A DNA stretch of 64,000 nt, taken from contig JARFIW010001369.1 in the NCBI GenBank assembly GCA_036346225.1, positions 3,166,001 through 3,230,000 of the forward strand, read 5' to 3'. The stretch's first letter is position 1, and the number at the start of each line of letters is the position of its first letter. Origin of the DNA: Platerodrilus igneus (taxonomy: Eukaryota > Arthropoda > Insecta > Coleoptera > Lycidae). Of the stretch, positions 21,660 through 34,627 are shown piece after piece. A program made the position numbers and the translations under genes. The notes under the pieces were generated by a model. The model was not told the origin of the DNA and ran no database searches. It saw only the letters and a list, made by a program, of their open reading frames with translations.

Positions 21660-23190
21660 TTTGAATCTTTTATAATCATATTTCATTTTGATAGTTTCTG
21701 TATTGGCTAATCCCAGCAATACAGTCACGATTATTTCCTGTAAGAAATATAATACTTAGGTTATGTGCATTCTTGATCTAACAAAGAATTATATTCGTAT
21801 CTTATATTGATCATACTCAAAAGTTGTCAAATTCATTGTGGCGGTATTAAAGGTTAAGAATGATAGCATAATAACTTTATATTTCTTATGATTTATTTGT
21901 TTGATTAATAATATATAACGCTGACACCTATGACTTTAGCCTATTTTCATGAAGAAAGTTCACAGGTAAAATTATGCTGAAACGGAAAAAAGCCCCTTTC
22001 TCTAGTTCTAGTTAACCTTTCAGTAAGATAAATATTATACACATGTTAGATAGAAAAAAACCGACAATAAATGCTTCAATGTAAATTCTTAATTCATCTG
22101 TTCGAATTCTGCCGATGATATCTCGAATCGTGTATGGAGGGAAGACAATGTTGTATTGAGCACTTCATGACTACCCTTGCAGACTTGAGTAGGTGCAGTT
22201 AACTTTAAAGAAGGTATCGAACTGATCAATGCTATTAGTAAATGAAGTTCGGACAATACTCTACCAGGTTGATTATTTTTAATTTTAGAAGCAAATGGGT
22301 TCCCATAAATTGACAACTTCGTATTGGACAAAAGCATGTTAATTCAGAATATCTAGTTTTCTTTTCGAAGTCCCAGTAGGATCTGGCTAAAACGAAACAG
22401 GTCCAGGAAACAACGACTTTTAGTTATTTCCAAATTATCTACACTCAAAAACTAAATGAATAAACATTTGTATTTAATTGCATAAATTTATAAGCGTGCC
22501 CATAGTACGTTCTTCTTGTTAGCTTAAGAATCTAGAAAACAATTTTGTTCGCCGAAAACGTTTTCCATTAAGCTAGGTAAATTATGATACGTTGGGTTGC
22601 TTTACTGTTTAATAATATTTATATGTATTTGTAATGGAAACATAACTGTTAACAGTCCTATATTAGTTTCTTTCATAACTAATGTACTGGTAATAGTTAC
22701 AACTTTGTTGTAATAAAATATAATACAATTGCCTAAAGGAGTGATTAGCATTGAGGTAATTTAACATTTGATTTTGAAAACCTTCTTTTAGCTAGCAGTT
22801 TTAAATAGGTATATTAGTTTTCTTATTGTTAACGTTTATTTTAGGTTGATTTTAGCATTAGTGTACTCAGTTAGTTTTCTAGTGAACTTTGACCAGAATC
22901 ACTTCCCTGATCTCAGGCTTTGACATTCTCTTGTTATTTCTTCTAGGAGTTTTCCTAGAAAACCCCGTATTTCGAGATTAGGTGGCGTCCAAGTTAATTC
23001 CTGATGAAGACGTGTTTCACACACGAGAGCATGCTAGGAACCTCTTCAAACACTTACACCACCCTTCCCACCGAGTTATTTGGCAATACTTTGTCGGGTT
23101 CAGAATTTTAGTGAGGTACGTACTTTATCGAGTTTCTAGGTGAATTACCAGCTAAATTTTCTGGGTCCAAAAATGTGCGTAACAATTGTC
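21660..23190. repeat. Repeat family R, copy 2
   Basis: Begins ttttataatcatatttcatt and follows copy 1 in order to 'gaattaccagctaaattttctggg'. It is shorter than copy 1 through several small deletions (for example at the gggtgttta segment). Same orientation as copies 1 and 3. Confidence 0.75.
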
Positions 23191-24025
23191 ATCAGTACAT
23201 TAGAATTTCATTGTATCTCGTTCCAAGTCCCAACATGTCTGGGGTGACGGTTACAAGAGCATCGTTATTCTCCATCTCAAATGCTTAGTAACTCGTATTT
23301 CTCAACATAAACTACGTTCTTCACATATTCCATATAAAAAAATCTAGAAAATAATGTCTAGACTTCTTGGTAGCCAAGGAATAGGATATTCCTTTCCTAT
23401 TCACTTGTTGCCGTACCAATTGTTATGTGCCTCATGCGTACGAAAAGAGGGAGCTCCAACTTCCTGAAAATAAACAAGACCTTTCTCTGCTTCAATATCA
23501 GCTAATTGAGAGAACACATAAAGCCCTAACATGTCATGATACATGCTACTCTTTATTGTTCTTACGGCCCAATAACACAATCATACATTATACACCGCAT
23601 CACAAATTTATCTTGGAAAAATCACGTTCATGTGGCGTTTGAAAGTCCTGATACAATAGTAGTAAATGAGACATAAAAAGTAAAATAGCGCATGGAAATA
23701 GCCTTTGAGGCCTATAGTGCGATATTTAAACTTGAAAATTGTTCTAGATGTTAGGAAAACTGTTAACAGCGTATTTTTTTTTCATGGCGAAGAAATTGAT
23801 AAATCATAGGCTTTCGAGTTAGGGTAAAACGGCTAAAGATGATTCACAAAAATAGAGATACTACTAGTGTTATTAAAAAATGACACTACTAAGTTAAGAC
23901 ATAGATAAAGGTCAAGGTCGGCGAAGTAAGAGAGAGGCTCAAGTGTATAAACCAAATTAAAGGAGGATGTACGTAAACAGCATTATAGGACCCTGACAGA
24001 AAAAAAAGGACAACTAATCTAAGGT
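23191..24025. other. No gene seen
   Basis: Only short frames. The 71-codon frame at 23427-23642 has no recognisable motif. Confidence 0.45.
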
Positions 24026-24178
24026 TGAGACTTGGAGGGAAAAAGTAGAGAGAGAGCGAGAACGAGAACGAGAGGATTAGGGGTAGGGGTAAAAGGAGGC
24101 GGCGGGAGGGAGTGGGAGGTGGGAGGAAGGGATGTAGCAAAGAGGGAGAGAGATGGAGTGGGGAGAGAAATAGAAATT
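24026..24178 (+). other. Strand-asymmetric purine tract with G-runs
   Basis: About 150 bases on the plus strand are almost all A and G, starting with agag/gaac repeats (24044-24074) and then gggtaggggt...ggcgggagggagtgggaggtgggagg (24080-24126). At least six runs of three or four Gs lie within 50 bases, which meets the usual pattern for a G-quadruplex. The mirror-like purine run could also form triplex DNA. It stands out from very AT-rich surroundings. Open frames through it on both strands are composition artefacts. Confidence 0.75.
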
Positions 24179-25789
24179 AGTTTTGAGCTTTCTAAAAACG
24201 ATGTTCCTAAAAATAGATATCATTCAAAGTGCCTTCATCTGAGGATTTGATAAATCATTAAAAAGCATATTACACTGAAACGGCAAAACTACACAGGAAC
24301 TGTGGATTTTTACAGGATACAGATTAAAAGTTTGCTATCTCAAAAAAGTATATGTTTTGTGTTGTTTATAAGTAAATATGTCTAATTTTGGTTTATAATA
24401 AGGTGTGCTGCAATAGCTCAATGCTTTCAATTTCCAATTACTAAAAAAAATAAACTTACAATATTGATTTCCTTGATTTTGTTCCTTTTATTATAAGAGA
24501 CGTCAGTAATACACTTTACCAATTGCTCAAATTCATCAAAACACAAACACAAAATATATTTATTTACTTACAAATTATTATTAAAGAATCTCTCATATTT
24601 GGCTTCCCAAAATTCTTACTAATTAGTAGACGGTTAAATAAACAGCTGCTATTTGATTTTCATTAACTTCATTGGCTCCAAAGAAAGAAAATTGTGAATG
24701 ATTTCCCTTACAGTTTTATTTTTTGCGTTAATCACCTCCAATTGTGTATTTGTTATGGTGCTATTCAGTACGTTAATAGACTTTTCTTAGGATTTCAGCA
24801 AGCAATTTCCTTTTCATTTAAGTTTCAGAAATTCAACCTTTATTCTTGTGGCTGTACGTTAATTACAGCAATTTTCGCCAGCACATAATATTACTTAATC
24901 GTACATGTATACATGCTTGGTAACTTGAATGTCTACTCTACTACTTTGTTGAACTTATTTTATCAACAATTAGCTGAAATTATACAATTTAGTTGAAGTT
25001 TGATTAAAGCAGTTAAGTTCTTGAGAAATTTTGTACAGCAGCGTTCGCTTTAAAAAAATTATTATATAAAGTTATTTCCTTACGATTTACATGCTCCTTC
25101 GGCTTGGTACAGGCAAGTATACAACCACCGTCAGAGAGAGCTGCTTCATGGTAATTAAAATACTAGTCGCACACTTCTTCTTTCTGCAATTATAGCATAA
25201 GGTGAGATTTAGAAATGAAACTCCATGCTTGATTTTTAATTCGGAAGGAGCATCATTAAAAGAAAACATCCAAGGCAGGTATACTTCTACCAACCAAACA
25301 TCAACTCAACATAGCGACAAATTGAAAAACCGATCACAACGCTACCTGTTATAGCAAAATGTAGATAGCAATAAGTAACACATTAAAATAATTCTATAGC
25401 CTCAAACACAGTTTTATTAGTTTGAAAGAAAACTCTTCAAATAATTCCTTTTAAAACATGCTATTACTAATGTCGTTTTTCCAAGGCCTAGCCATGTTAT
25501 AACGCGCTCCACACGTTATAAAATAGCCTTGCTTTTCTTGCCCTAAATGTATATTTTACTATTGCTCTTTGGAACTAAATTTGATTTCGAATAATGTTCA
25601 CGTTTACTCTTGTACTAGAAAATAAAACTAGACACAGAGATTATTAAGTTATTCACAAATTTTTCTCCTTTATTTACGTTTTACAAATAAATACGTTTAT
25701 AAGAATTTTCTTATTGGTTGAGTCCTTAAAGCACGTCTTTCAAAACACAACTAAAGTGAATTAGTCTTTCTTGTTGAAAAAGCTCAGGG
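24179..25789. other. No gene seen
   Basis: AT-rich with scattered short frames. I see no protein motif or repeat that recurs in the window. Confidence 0.45.
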
Positions 25790-26382
25790 GCGCGATGAAG
25801 TGACAGTGTGGTACGGTTTCACTTCCACGATAATTGCTGGATCCTAAGAACCACAATGAACGCTGAACGATATCTGCACATCCTGGAAAACCACGTGTGG
25901 CCAGTGATATCTCAATGGAATATGCCCAACTTGCATTTTATGCAAGATGGTGCTCCTTCACATTATCCTAACGATATCGGAAATTGGCTTCATGAGTATT
26001 TTGCTGAGAAATGGATAGGAAGGCGTGGCTCGTATTATTGGCCTGCCCGCAGCCCGAATCTCACACCTTGCGATTTTTTTGGTAGAGGTGTGCAAAAGAG
26101 GTAGTTTATAAAACAAAACCTCAAAATATTGTTGCACTTGAATAGACAGTTTCACACTTAATTGGTAAGATACCGCCCAGCATGTTGCAGGCAGCTGTTG
26201 ATGACGTACCTAAGGGTTACAGAAGTGTGTGCATAATGAAAGAGCTTATGTCGAATTTTGAACACAGATATCGAAACCTCATAGACTTACAATTGTATTG
26301 TTTGTTAAATCATGTGTTTGCGAAAAAAATTCAAAAGTTATAACAGTTCAAAAATAGAGAGTCATATACCATACACCCTGTA
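25790..26382 (+). pseudogene. mariner-superfamily transposase 2, 5'-truncated
   Basis: Only the C-terminal half remains. The frame 25808-26104 reads TTMNAERYLHILENHVWPVI, then NLHFMQDGAPSHYPNDIGNW and WIGRRGSYYWPARSPNLTPC, DFF. After a frameshift, VVYKTKPQNIVALE, PPSMLQAAVDD and ELMSNFEHR continue to about 26285. MQDGAP holds the second catalytic Asp. Family members read RSPDLTPCDFF at the third site; here codon 26057-26059 is Asn, so the third acid is lost. The DNA-binding domain and first Asp are absent upstream. The copy ends near atacaccctgta (26371-26382), a typical terminal sequence. Confidence 0.85.
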
Positions 26383-26523
26383 GTTTATCATATTGTTGAA
26401 TTCCACAATAAAACAGTATTTATATTATTAATACTGTATATGCGCGTATCCCAGCCACGTATATGTGAAAACTAAGAGTGTTCAAGTAGGCTGTAAAATC
26501 ATAGTTTACAAAGGCGTTGATAC

Positions 26524-26930
26524 GTATTTTTGTTGTTTGATGAAGGATGGGCGCCAGGGAAACGATTTTTTGTAGATGCCAGCCCCACGTTGGGCGCCAG
26601 TGAAACGATTTTTTGTTGTTGTTGTTTGATGGGCGCCAGTACACAAAAATCTTCCGACATAGCTAGGGGTCTATTCCTGGGTAGAGCAATAAGATGTGGG
26701 GGAGGAGTCGAATTTTGTTTGCAAACCAAAGCTAAACTAAGTTAAATAGGCGCCACCAAGTCCTGAGATAATCACGATAAAAGCAAAGCACAATTCTAAG
26801 GGCGGACGTGGAAACCCAAAGATAAAACGATCGCCTTCGTTAACAAAAACCTGTCTTATAAAAATAAGACGCAGCTCCTGTAAGAAATTACAAAGATTAA
26901 ATAAATAAAAATGTAGAACATCATTTGTGT
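26524..26930 (+). mobile_element. LTR-element leader fragment, plus orientation
   Basis: Three copies of a 'gggcgccag.g/.a aacga'-type motif occur at about 26549, 26593 and 26630, the first two followed by attttttg. A later part (ctaggggtctattcct at 26664, ggcgccaccaagtcct at 26749, then a basic-looking stretch) matches the inverted sequence at 34628-34930. TGGCGCC-type motifs are common as primer-binding sites of LTR elements, so I read this as the leader and start of gag of a gypsy-type element whose remainder is lost. Confidence 0.5.
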
Positions 26931-29900
26931 CCTATAAAAGTATCAAAAATAAAAAATTTATATCCAATATGATATTGGCACAAAATTATTACCCAAAATT
27001 CTACCTTTATGTTATCAGATTTGATCGCATTTGACCAAAATAAAAGTCTCAAAGTTTAACTAATTGTTTACTGAAGTAAAAAAACTTTCTTTTAAAAATT
27101 CATAACTTTTTAACATGTAAAAAAAATTCTCAACAATAACGTTTATAACAAAATCAAAATTTTATCTTTTTAAAGCAAAAGACTGCTCTTTAAACATAAG
27201 CTTGTTTTAAATATTTGATCAAAATAATTTGTAACCACAATGCATTGAACTATCATTTCTATCCTGGACAGATCTTATCAGGTAGATTACAGTTTCATAA
27301 TTATTACGCAGCGTGTATTTAAATTTTGCAATGAAGTGAAATAAACTTCCATGTACTTAACAAATTAAGAATAAACAAAAGTTCACTGCGATTACTTATC
27401 AACTACTTCTTGTATTAAGTATATAAATTTTGATAACCTCAAAAGTTTTGTGTGAACACAAATGCAAACACTTTGCAATTGTCACTAAACGAATTTAAAT
27501 TTTTATACTTAGTTTTTATAATTTATCTGTGAATAAAAGCTAACTTCAAGATTGAAGAATGTTTAATTTGAATTTTAGGAAAGCTGCACGAAACATCTGC
27601 CTTCACGGCAAACATCTGTCAAATGTTGCTACATCACAAAAAAGTATAACGTCGAAAATATACCTTGAAATTTATCTGAAGTTCAAATGGAACAAAGCTT
27701 ACAAATATATAAACCTAACCTAACCAAAATTTCTTTCTACGGTTTATAGAACCAGTTCAACAATAACTGAAAGTGAAACAGGTCATATGGTCATAAACAT
27801 GATAGCAAATTTCGTGTTTTTTTGTATGACCGTCTGTTTATCAAAGACAAACGACATTCTAAACACATGCAAAAATTTCTTAAATTTAATAACGAACCAA
27901 GCTGCATCTGATTCTCCTAGACAAATCCAAACAAAAATTCCATCAGTTCCAAACAATACTATAAGCCATTTCAAACTTGGGACGACAGCAATCACGAACA
28001 CATGTCTGCAATCTCATGTCCTTGTACAAAACCATACAATTTACAAAACCAAAATCTTCACTTGTCTTTTTCTATTGTTTTCTTGTAGGCGCGCTAAATA
28101 ATTGAAACAAAATTAAATTAGGTTCGTACAATGTATAAATTACAAACCGTTAGTAGAAGTTACTGAAATTGTTCCAAGTCTAGCATGACCTGAACCACTC
28201 ACACAAATAATTCAACCGAAGGTCGCATGCCTCTAGTCTGGAATACATCTTGATGAATTGATTGCTAGGGAGCGACTAACGAACCAAACTAGAAACGAAT
28301 CATCGCGACGGTATTAAAGACTCGCGGTTAAAGATGGGGAAATACGTAAGATGCAGGATTGCTAGAAGTGCTCGCCAAAATAACTTTATGTGACACAGAT
28401 ATTTTACTACAAAAAGATTATTAAAACGAAGAGTTCCATTAGGTACTATATGGAACATTATTAAAGAATAAAGCACGCTTAGCGCATTATCCTCGTAATT
28501 CAATGCGAATAAATACTGATCAAATTAAACATGTTACAGCGTTTCACTGGGCTGACGTCGCTGGACGTGTAATTGTAATGAAAACTCTATTTACAATAAT
28601 AACAGTTTTATAAGCCTCTTTCAGCAATTCGTAGTTACAGAAAAATTCCTAAATACTCACCCAACTATTCATTATCAGAACTTTAACTAACAGCACAATT
28701 ATTATCTTCTCAACACTAAAACTACAATGCTATCTTCTGAATTACTACCAAAGCACTATAATAAATTTATATCAAAGCACTAATTTTAAATTTATTTTAG
28801 TTCATATGATCACTAACAGAAATTTATATAACATCACAATTCCAAAGCTCCGACTAGAACATATTGCAATTAAAGCATTACATTAGAACTGCCTTGCAAT
28901 AACTATGTCCCCAAATTTATATACATTTCAATTTTTCTGGATTACGAGAATTATGCAAATAACGTTCTCGAAATTTCTCCTTGTAATCTAAATAACCCTT
29001 GCATGTAAAAACCTGGTACCTGGCAATCAAGTGATCTCGCACCACAGGATCTGTCAATCATCTTTATTTGAAGATGTCATGCCACAGGGTTCTCAGCAAA
29101 TACCTTTTGTATTCAAACAATATTAAACAAAACCTTCTGCGCTCTAATGAAATTATTGTGGTTGGAAGCAGACCAATTGACGCTACATTATCGTCCTCTG
29201 AGCTCTATCTGCTCTATCTGCCATTTAGCTGTTTTGCGCTGCATAGAGTAATTTTGATTCTATCTCAGCGCGGTAAGCATATCAATTTTTTTACAAATCT
29301 TTGAAATTAAAACAGAAGCTCTTAACAATAATTTCATTCCTGTGGACCAAAATATTTGAATATAATAATATTAACTATTTTTTTTATCTATACATAGTAT
29401 ACACTGTATTTTACTTAGTTCGAAGGGAAGCTGTGCTTCCCAAGTTTCCGTGATAAACACGCTCCTGCGTATATCGTATCGATAAGCAAAGCAAAGCCTA
29501 CAGTTTGATGTATCTTGTTCAAAGCCAATTTGACCTGACATGGTCTTTGACTTATTTATATCAGGAACAAATTAAACGGGTACGTAGTGGTATATAAATT
29601 ATATGGATTTTTCTACTTACCGTTAAGGTGAAAACGCCTGCGTTCCTAAACTGTATTTGGTTAGATTTTATTCTTAAGCCGTAAAAGTTCAAAGTTTATA
29701 TGACCAAAAATAAAGATGTGTAATTTGTATTTATTTTTCTAATCAATAGTTACTTTCCCAATTGAAAAACTTCAAATTATCCAACAATATATTAAGCTGC
29801 CAGCGCGAAAAATAAAATACTCAATCAGTCAAATTAAATTTGATCACAAAAATATTAAATAATATCATACTATAGAACCCGGTTTATTATAAAAGTTTAG

Positions 29901-30600
29901 GAGCTTTATTTTGAAAATTTAATTAACTTCGTTTAACCGAAACTATATAGGTTACAAAAATTACTTCAGAAGCTTTTTAGCAAGGAACAAACAGCAAAAG
30001 ATCTACAAACCCGTTCCAGCATCAAAATGTGGCAACCGGAAATTACAAACAAAGTTGTGAAGTATTTTTAGACGTTATAAATTTAAACGTCATAAGCTTG
30101 GCCCCAACCAATTTTAATTAGGGATTAGACTTTGCAAATCTAAATGCAACTTTTAGTAACAAAGAACTATTCAGTATTATTCGTGGAAGTCGTATAACTT
30201 CCAGTCATCATTATGGCAGGTAAAGTATATATCTTTTATTTAATAGCTAATATTTAATTTCGCTATTTTAGTTTCGCAAAAGTAAATGTTGCTATTGTTC
30301 AGTGAAAGAAACAATCTTGTACCAGTTATTACCAATTATGTACAAATTAGTTCACAGTAATTAAGTTTTAGTCGAATTACATATAGAAGGGAAATATCCA
30401 GTAACTCAAAAGGCAGAACAATAAAACTACATTCGGGGTTCTCCTGGTGTAACAAGGTTTGTTCCAAATTTATACTTTGAACTAATGGCACTATTAAGAA
30501 ACTGCGCACAGCATCAATTCATACAGCACAAAACATTGTCGCTGCGCCGGAACACACGCATACATCCGTACAACACATATTGAAAAATACAACCCAATTA
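26931..30600. other. Long gene-free stretch
   Basis: Very AT-rich. The largest frame (27787-28101, 104 codons) is hydrophobic and Asn/Thr-rich with no motif. A transposon-like 'gagaacgttatttgcataattctcg' complement lies near 28945-28970 but has no partner in the window. I cannot support any gene here. Confidence 0.45.
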
Positions 30601-30683
30601 GAAACAACTAAGGAGACTTTTAAACGCCAGCACCCATAACATCATGAGAAGACATACACCAACATGCCAGACAACTGAACTAG

Positions 30684-30810
30684 GCAATACAGACCACAAT
30701 GGACGCATCAATACCCCCACAAAAACACAACACAACTCTAAAAAAGGCACACTGGACGCCGGAACTAACTGCACCCAAACAACAGATTACAAAAGATGTG
30801 ACAAGGAAGG
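30684..30810 (+). pseudogene. LINE ORF2 scrap (nuclease-RT linker)
   Basis: One frame reads AIQTTMDASIPPQKHN and then KKAHWTPELTAPKQQITKDV before a stop. A short helical segment followed by (W/H)WTPEL and basic residues is typical of the linker between the endonuclease and reverse transcriptase of Jockey/R1-like LINEs. The surrounding 30480-30900 is strikingly rich in A and C on the plus strand. Too short to place in a clade; a chance match is possible. Confidence 0.4.
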
Positions 30811-31006
30811 AATGACAGCACCACCGGAGTACAGCTCCCAGGAGCAAACATCAGCCCCGGAAAATATGCGAACTAAAACGCGTCATCAACATATGTAGCA
30901 AATCAGAGAACCGATCAAGTTAAATGTACATTGCGAGACAGAAATAAGATTTAAAACTATAATAGACTAATATGTGCTTTTACAGGTTACTTTAGTATCA
31001 GCACAA

Positions 31007-32200
31007 TGGATACTAAATCCAAAATGACCGTTCATCCTGAAGCTAAATCTAAATTAAGTCTGTGATTGACTTTTTTCGATAAGCAGAAAGCTTCTGGTGT
31101 ATGAACATTACCGTTAGATAAAGCGACTGAATTAGCTGCAGTTGCTACTGGCAAATTTGTAACATTCATAAAAAGAATTCGAAAACAAGCTGCTCTTGCA
31201 GAAAATCGTATACTAAAGTCACCGTCAAATTCGAAACGAAGTGGAGGCGCTAATAAAATTATACTTGACGATTTTGATTTGGTTGTGTTACGACGAACAG
31301 TTCGTGAGATTTACACAATCGATATGAAAGTTCTGACAGTGCAAATTATAGGTGAGAAAATGATAGACAGAATTGGCTACTCAGGTGGGCCTGATACTCT
31401 GAGAAAGAATTTAAAACAAATTGGGTTTAGATTTAGAAAATGCCATGATAAGAGAAAATTATTAAAAGAACGATATGATATTGTGGCTTGGCGTTCTCCT
31501 TACCTACGAGCATCGTGGAAAAACGATGTTCTTTGTGAAAACAAGCGACCTGTTACATACTTGGATGAAACGTACATTCATCCAACGTATGGTATTTCCA
31601 AGTGCTGGCAGTATGAAGATGAGCCTGGCGTAAATACGCTGGTGGATGTTAGTATGGTTTTGTTAACGATGTGTTTCTATTCTTTAAATCAAAATCTAAC
31701 TCTGGAAGATTATCATGACGATATGAACCAAGTCAATTTTATCCAATGGTTGGAAAAACAGTTAATTTCAAATTTGCCTTCTAATGGAATTATCGTCATA
31801 GATAATGCACCTTATCATAGCGTCCAAATTAATAAACCTCCTACTACATCTGCACTTAAACAAATAATTTGTAATTGGCTTGACAATCAATCCATACACA
31901 CAATAGACGATATGCGAAAATCAAAATTGACGAGTTTAGTTAAAAAATTTTCCATGTAATAAAATGCACTATGTTGACGAGATTCTTAAAAATCTGTATT
32001 TCGATTCGATTACCACCATACCATTGCGAGCTCAATCCAATTGAATTAATTTAGAGTGTGGTTAAGCATAAGGTTGCTATGCATAATGTTGCACAGCGAA
32101 ATCAAGATATAGAAGATCTATTAATAAAGTGCATTTGCTGAAATAAGTCAATAGGATTGGGAGAAACATTGTATATATGTACAGCGCTTAGAAAATGAAG
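31007..32200 (+). pseudogene. Tc1/mariner-superfamily DDE transposase, broken
   Basis: The start ATG at 31007 gives MDTKSKMTVHPEAKSK, then two in-frame stops. The main open part, 31279-31959, has a DNA-binding remnant, then VTYLDETYIHPTYGISKCWQ (first Asp), LEDYHDDMNQVNFIQWLEKQ, and NGIIVIDNAPYHSVQ (second Asp). After a stop and frameshift, RLPPYHCELNPIELI is readable at about 31998-32050, giving the third acidic residue as the Glu of NPIEL. A block like DWEKHCIYVQRLENE ends it. This is the DDE_3-type arthropod transposase group with a DDE rather than DDD triad. The catalytic residues survive, but two early stops and the frameshift disable it. No inverted ends were located. Confidence 0.75.
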
Positions 32201-34627
32201 CTTGAATTTGAATTTATGGATTGCTACACTTCTATGATTTCAAATCCGCTTAGTTCGGCAGCCAACTATGCTCGTCCTTTATTAAATTCAGGGTTTGTTT
32301 GTCTACTTATATGTTTCAGTATCCCCAGTCGAAACAAATTCGGTCTACATCAATATAGCAAGTAAGTATTTAGATTATGTAGGTTCATGCCGCTGTGCAT
32401 ATATGATTAGTATTAATTGCTTGTTGTGCCAATACAGATTATTATTAATTACGGTGGTTAGATCCACTTAGTTTGTTATCCTCAATTATAAGGTAGTATT
32501 TAAGTGGTATATACTGGCATAGTTCTTTTGTTTATAAAACATCCTTCGATTTACTTGTTACTAGATATAATTAGCATTTAATTTAAGGAGTGGAGGATAT
32601 AAATGTCTTGTCCTTACAACTTAATTTTGTTTTGTTATCTAAATTACTATAAATATTTATTAGTTATATTTTATATGCGTTTTGTGTTTAATTATTCTTG
32701 CAGGTACAGATGTTCCAAGAAAAAGGTGAATTGATTGATGTGTACTGTCGTTTCGTTCTTTAGAACCCCACGCCCCCATCTCCAACTGTGTTTAGCGCGG
32801 CATTCGTCATCTTGCTCTATCTGTCCCGTTCCTTTGTTACCCCGTAATTCGGGCAAGTATTTCGTTCTGATTTTGTTCTTTTCTCACTGGTCCACTCGTA
32901 TTGCGGGTAGCAAGGGAGGTACGAAATATACTAGAAAACTGTTCCATAAAACCGGAGTTCAGATTTTGATGAGAAGTTACAATACAAATGGTAGAGCGTG
33001 TAACAATTTTTTTTGACGATTATAAAAACTTATAAATTTAATTATTAAATACACTGCATTGTTTATTCAAATAAACAATTCATTTCACGAAGTTAATAAA
33101 TGTTCAGATCAGTACCGTATAGTCCAATCACGAATCATATATTAATTTAATAATAATAATAGAGGCTCTACTCGTAAACGTTGGTTATTTAAACTGGATT
33201 TTCAATGTCAGACGATTTTTGTGCCTTGTGCGCATCCCGCCGATAGAAGGATCAGTCTGGCTCGACCACTCGCTGTAATTAGAAGCATCATGGGTCTCAA
33301 TAAGGTCCGAGCTAGCGATCTACGCGTCACCATAAACGTGGTAGCGTAATCAAGTGCAAAATGTACTTGACTTTTGTTAGTTTGTGATAACGGTAAGCAA
33401 GTTAAGTAATTATTAAGGTAGATTAGATTTAATTGTAGCGCTCACCGATAACGATAACTCACCGATAGCGCTAACTCACCGATTAATTTTTGATCTCGAT
33501 AACTCACTCGCTTACTAATTTTTAATTTCACTAATTCACAATTTATAAGCTTACGAATTTACAAGTTCAGATATCACGTTTTAATTTCTCAGTTTACCGT
33601 TAAATAATCTCGCTTTAAGATGATAAGTTAAAGAGTCGAAAATGATGCACATTGAATAGCTCGTTTTATGGATTGATTTTATGTTTCGATTTACTTCGAT
33701 GGATTGCATAACAAGTTGATGAAAATGGTTCCCTATAATGGTCCAGTATAATACGCTGTAATGCATTTAATTCGTCATTAGTTCAAAAGAAGAAGCGCAA
33801 ACTTGCGCTTTTCAAGATGCAGATGTGGAAAGTTCACTGATGTTACTTGTTTGTCCAAGAATCGCAGGCTAACAAGGTACTTGTTGCAATGAAGTTCAAA
33901 GTACAACCAGTTGCTAAGGTAAGCATTATCCTATGGACTTGACCTGACAACAGCTGTTCTGAATAACTTGACAACGAGGTGAATATTTGAAACTAAAATG
34001 GTAGCGTTTTATAATTTGTTTTACGAGGAAGTCGGAAGAACTTTTATCGTTTGGATTTCATTATAGTATAAATTATTGCTTACGTTACATTACTGCAAAT
34101 AATTAAGATTACTAATTTCTTTATTTAATCCGGAAAGTATTTTATTCAAGTTCAACTTAAAGTAATTATGAAAACTAATTTTATTTAGCTTTGAATATAT
34201 AACAAATATTTGTAAAGCAAAGTAAACAGATCTGTGAATTTAGGATATTTAAGAACTTTACCGTCATATTTAATTCATTGTAGACATTTTGATTCCTAGT
34301 AGAAATTATCAAAATTCCCATATTTAAATATCCGAGTCTAAAAGATCAGACCACGTTTTTTATTGTACATTTTGGTATATAAATTTTAAAACAGAAAAAG
34401 GCAAATTTAATTAAAGAACCATCATTTGATTTAATTGAACAACTGCTTTATTTTGAACAAGTGCGCCCAAAGGTATAAATAAATAAGTTAAAAAAGAATA
34501 TATCCTCTTTTATAAAGAACAAGGTTGTTCGTTGTGATACAATGAAGAAGTACTAAACGGCACTGTTAGGAAGCTTGAAATTTAAATCTCCTTTTGCTAC
34601 TTATGTTTAAATTATAGGTATTAATAA
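32201..34627. other. No gene seen; short repeats and a hairpin
   Basis: A frame at 32735-33016 (93 codons) lies in a locally GC-richer patch but has no motif. At 33439-33485 the phrase ctcaccgat occurs three times (17-20-base spacing), and the same phrase appears at 173-180. A near-perfect hairpin, aagcgcaa-ac-ttgcgctt, lies at 33793-33810. None of these identifies a gene. Confidence 0.45.

Noticed and set aside
23889..24250. Leu/Pro/Ser-rich and Arg/Gly-rich frames on the two strands
   Set aside because: Composition artefacts of the purine tract.
27787..28101. 104-codon frame, possible small membrane protein
   Set aside because: No motif, no context, and length expected by chance in 64 kb of AT-rich DNA.
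30644..30898. 84-codon Thr/Gln-rich frame as a secreted or mucin-like protein
   Set aside because: The composition comes from the A+C bias of the whole stretch; another frame carries the LINE-like peptide.
32735..33016. 93-codon frame in a GC-richer patch after a ttgcag acceptor-like site
   Set aside because: No recognisable domain or matching downstream exon.
33793..33810. 8-base hairpin as a transcription terminator
   Set aside because: No adjacent gene, and intrinsic terminators of this type are not used in eukaryotes; probably chance.
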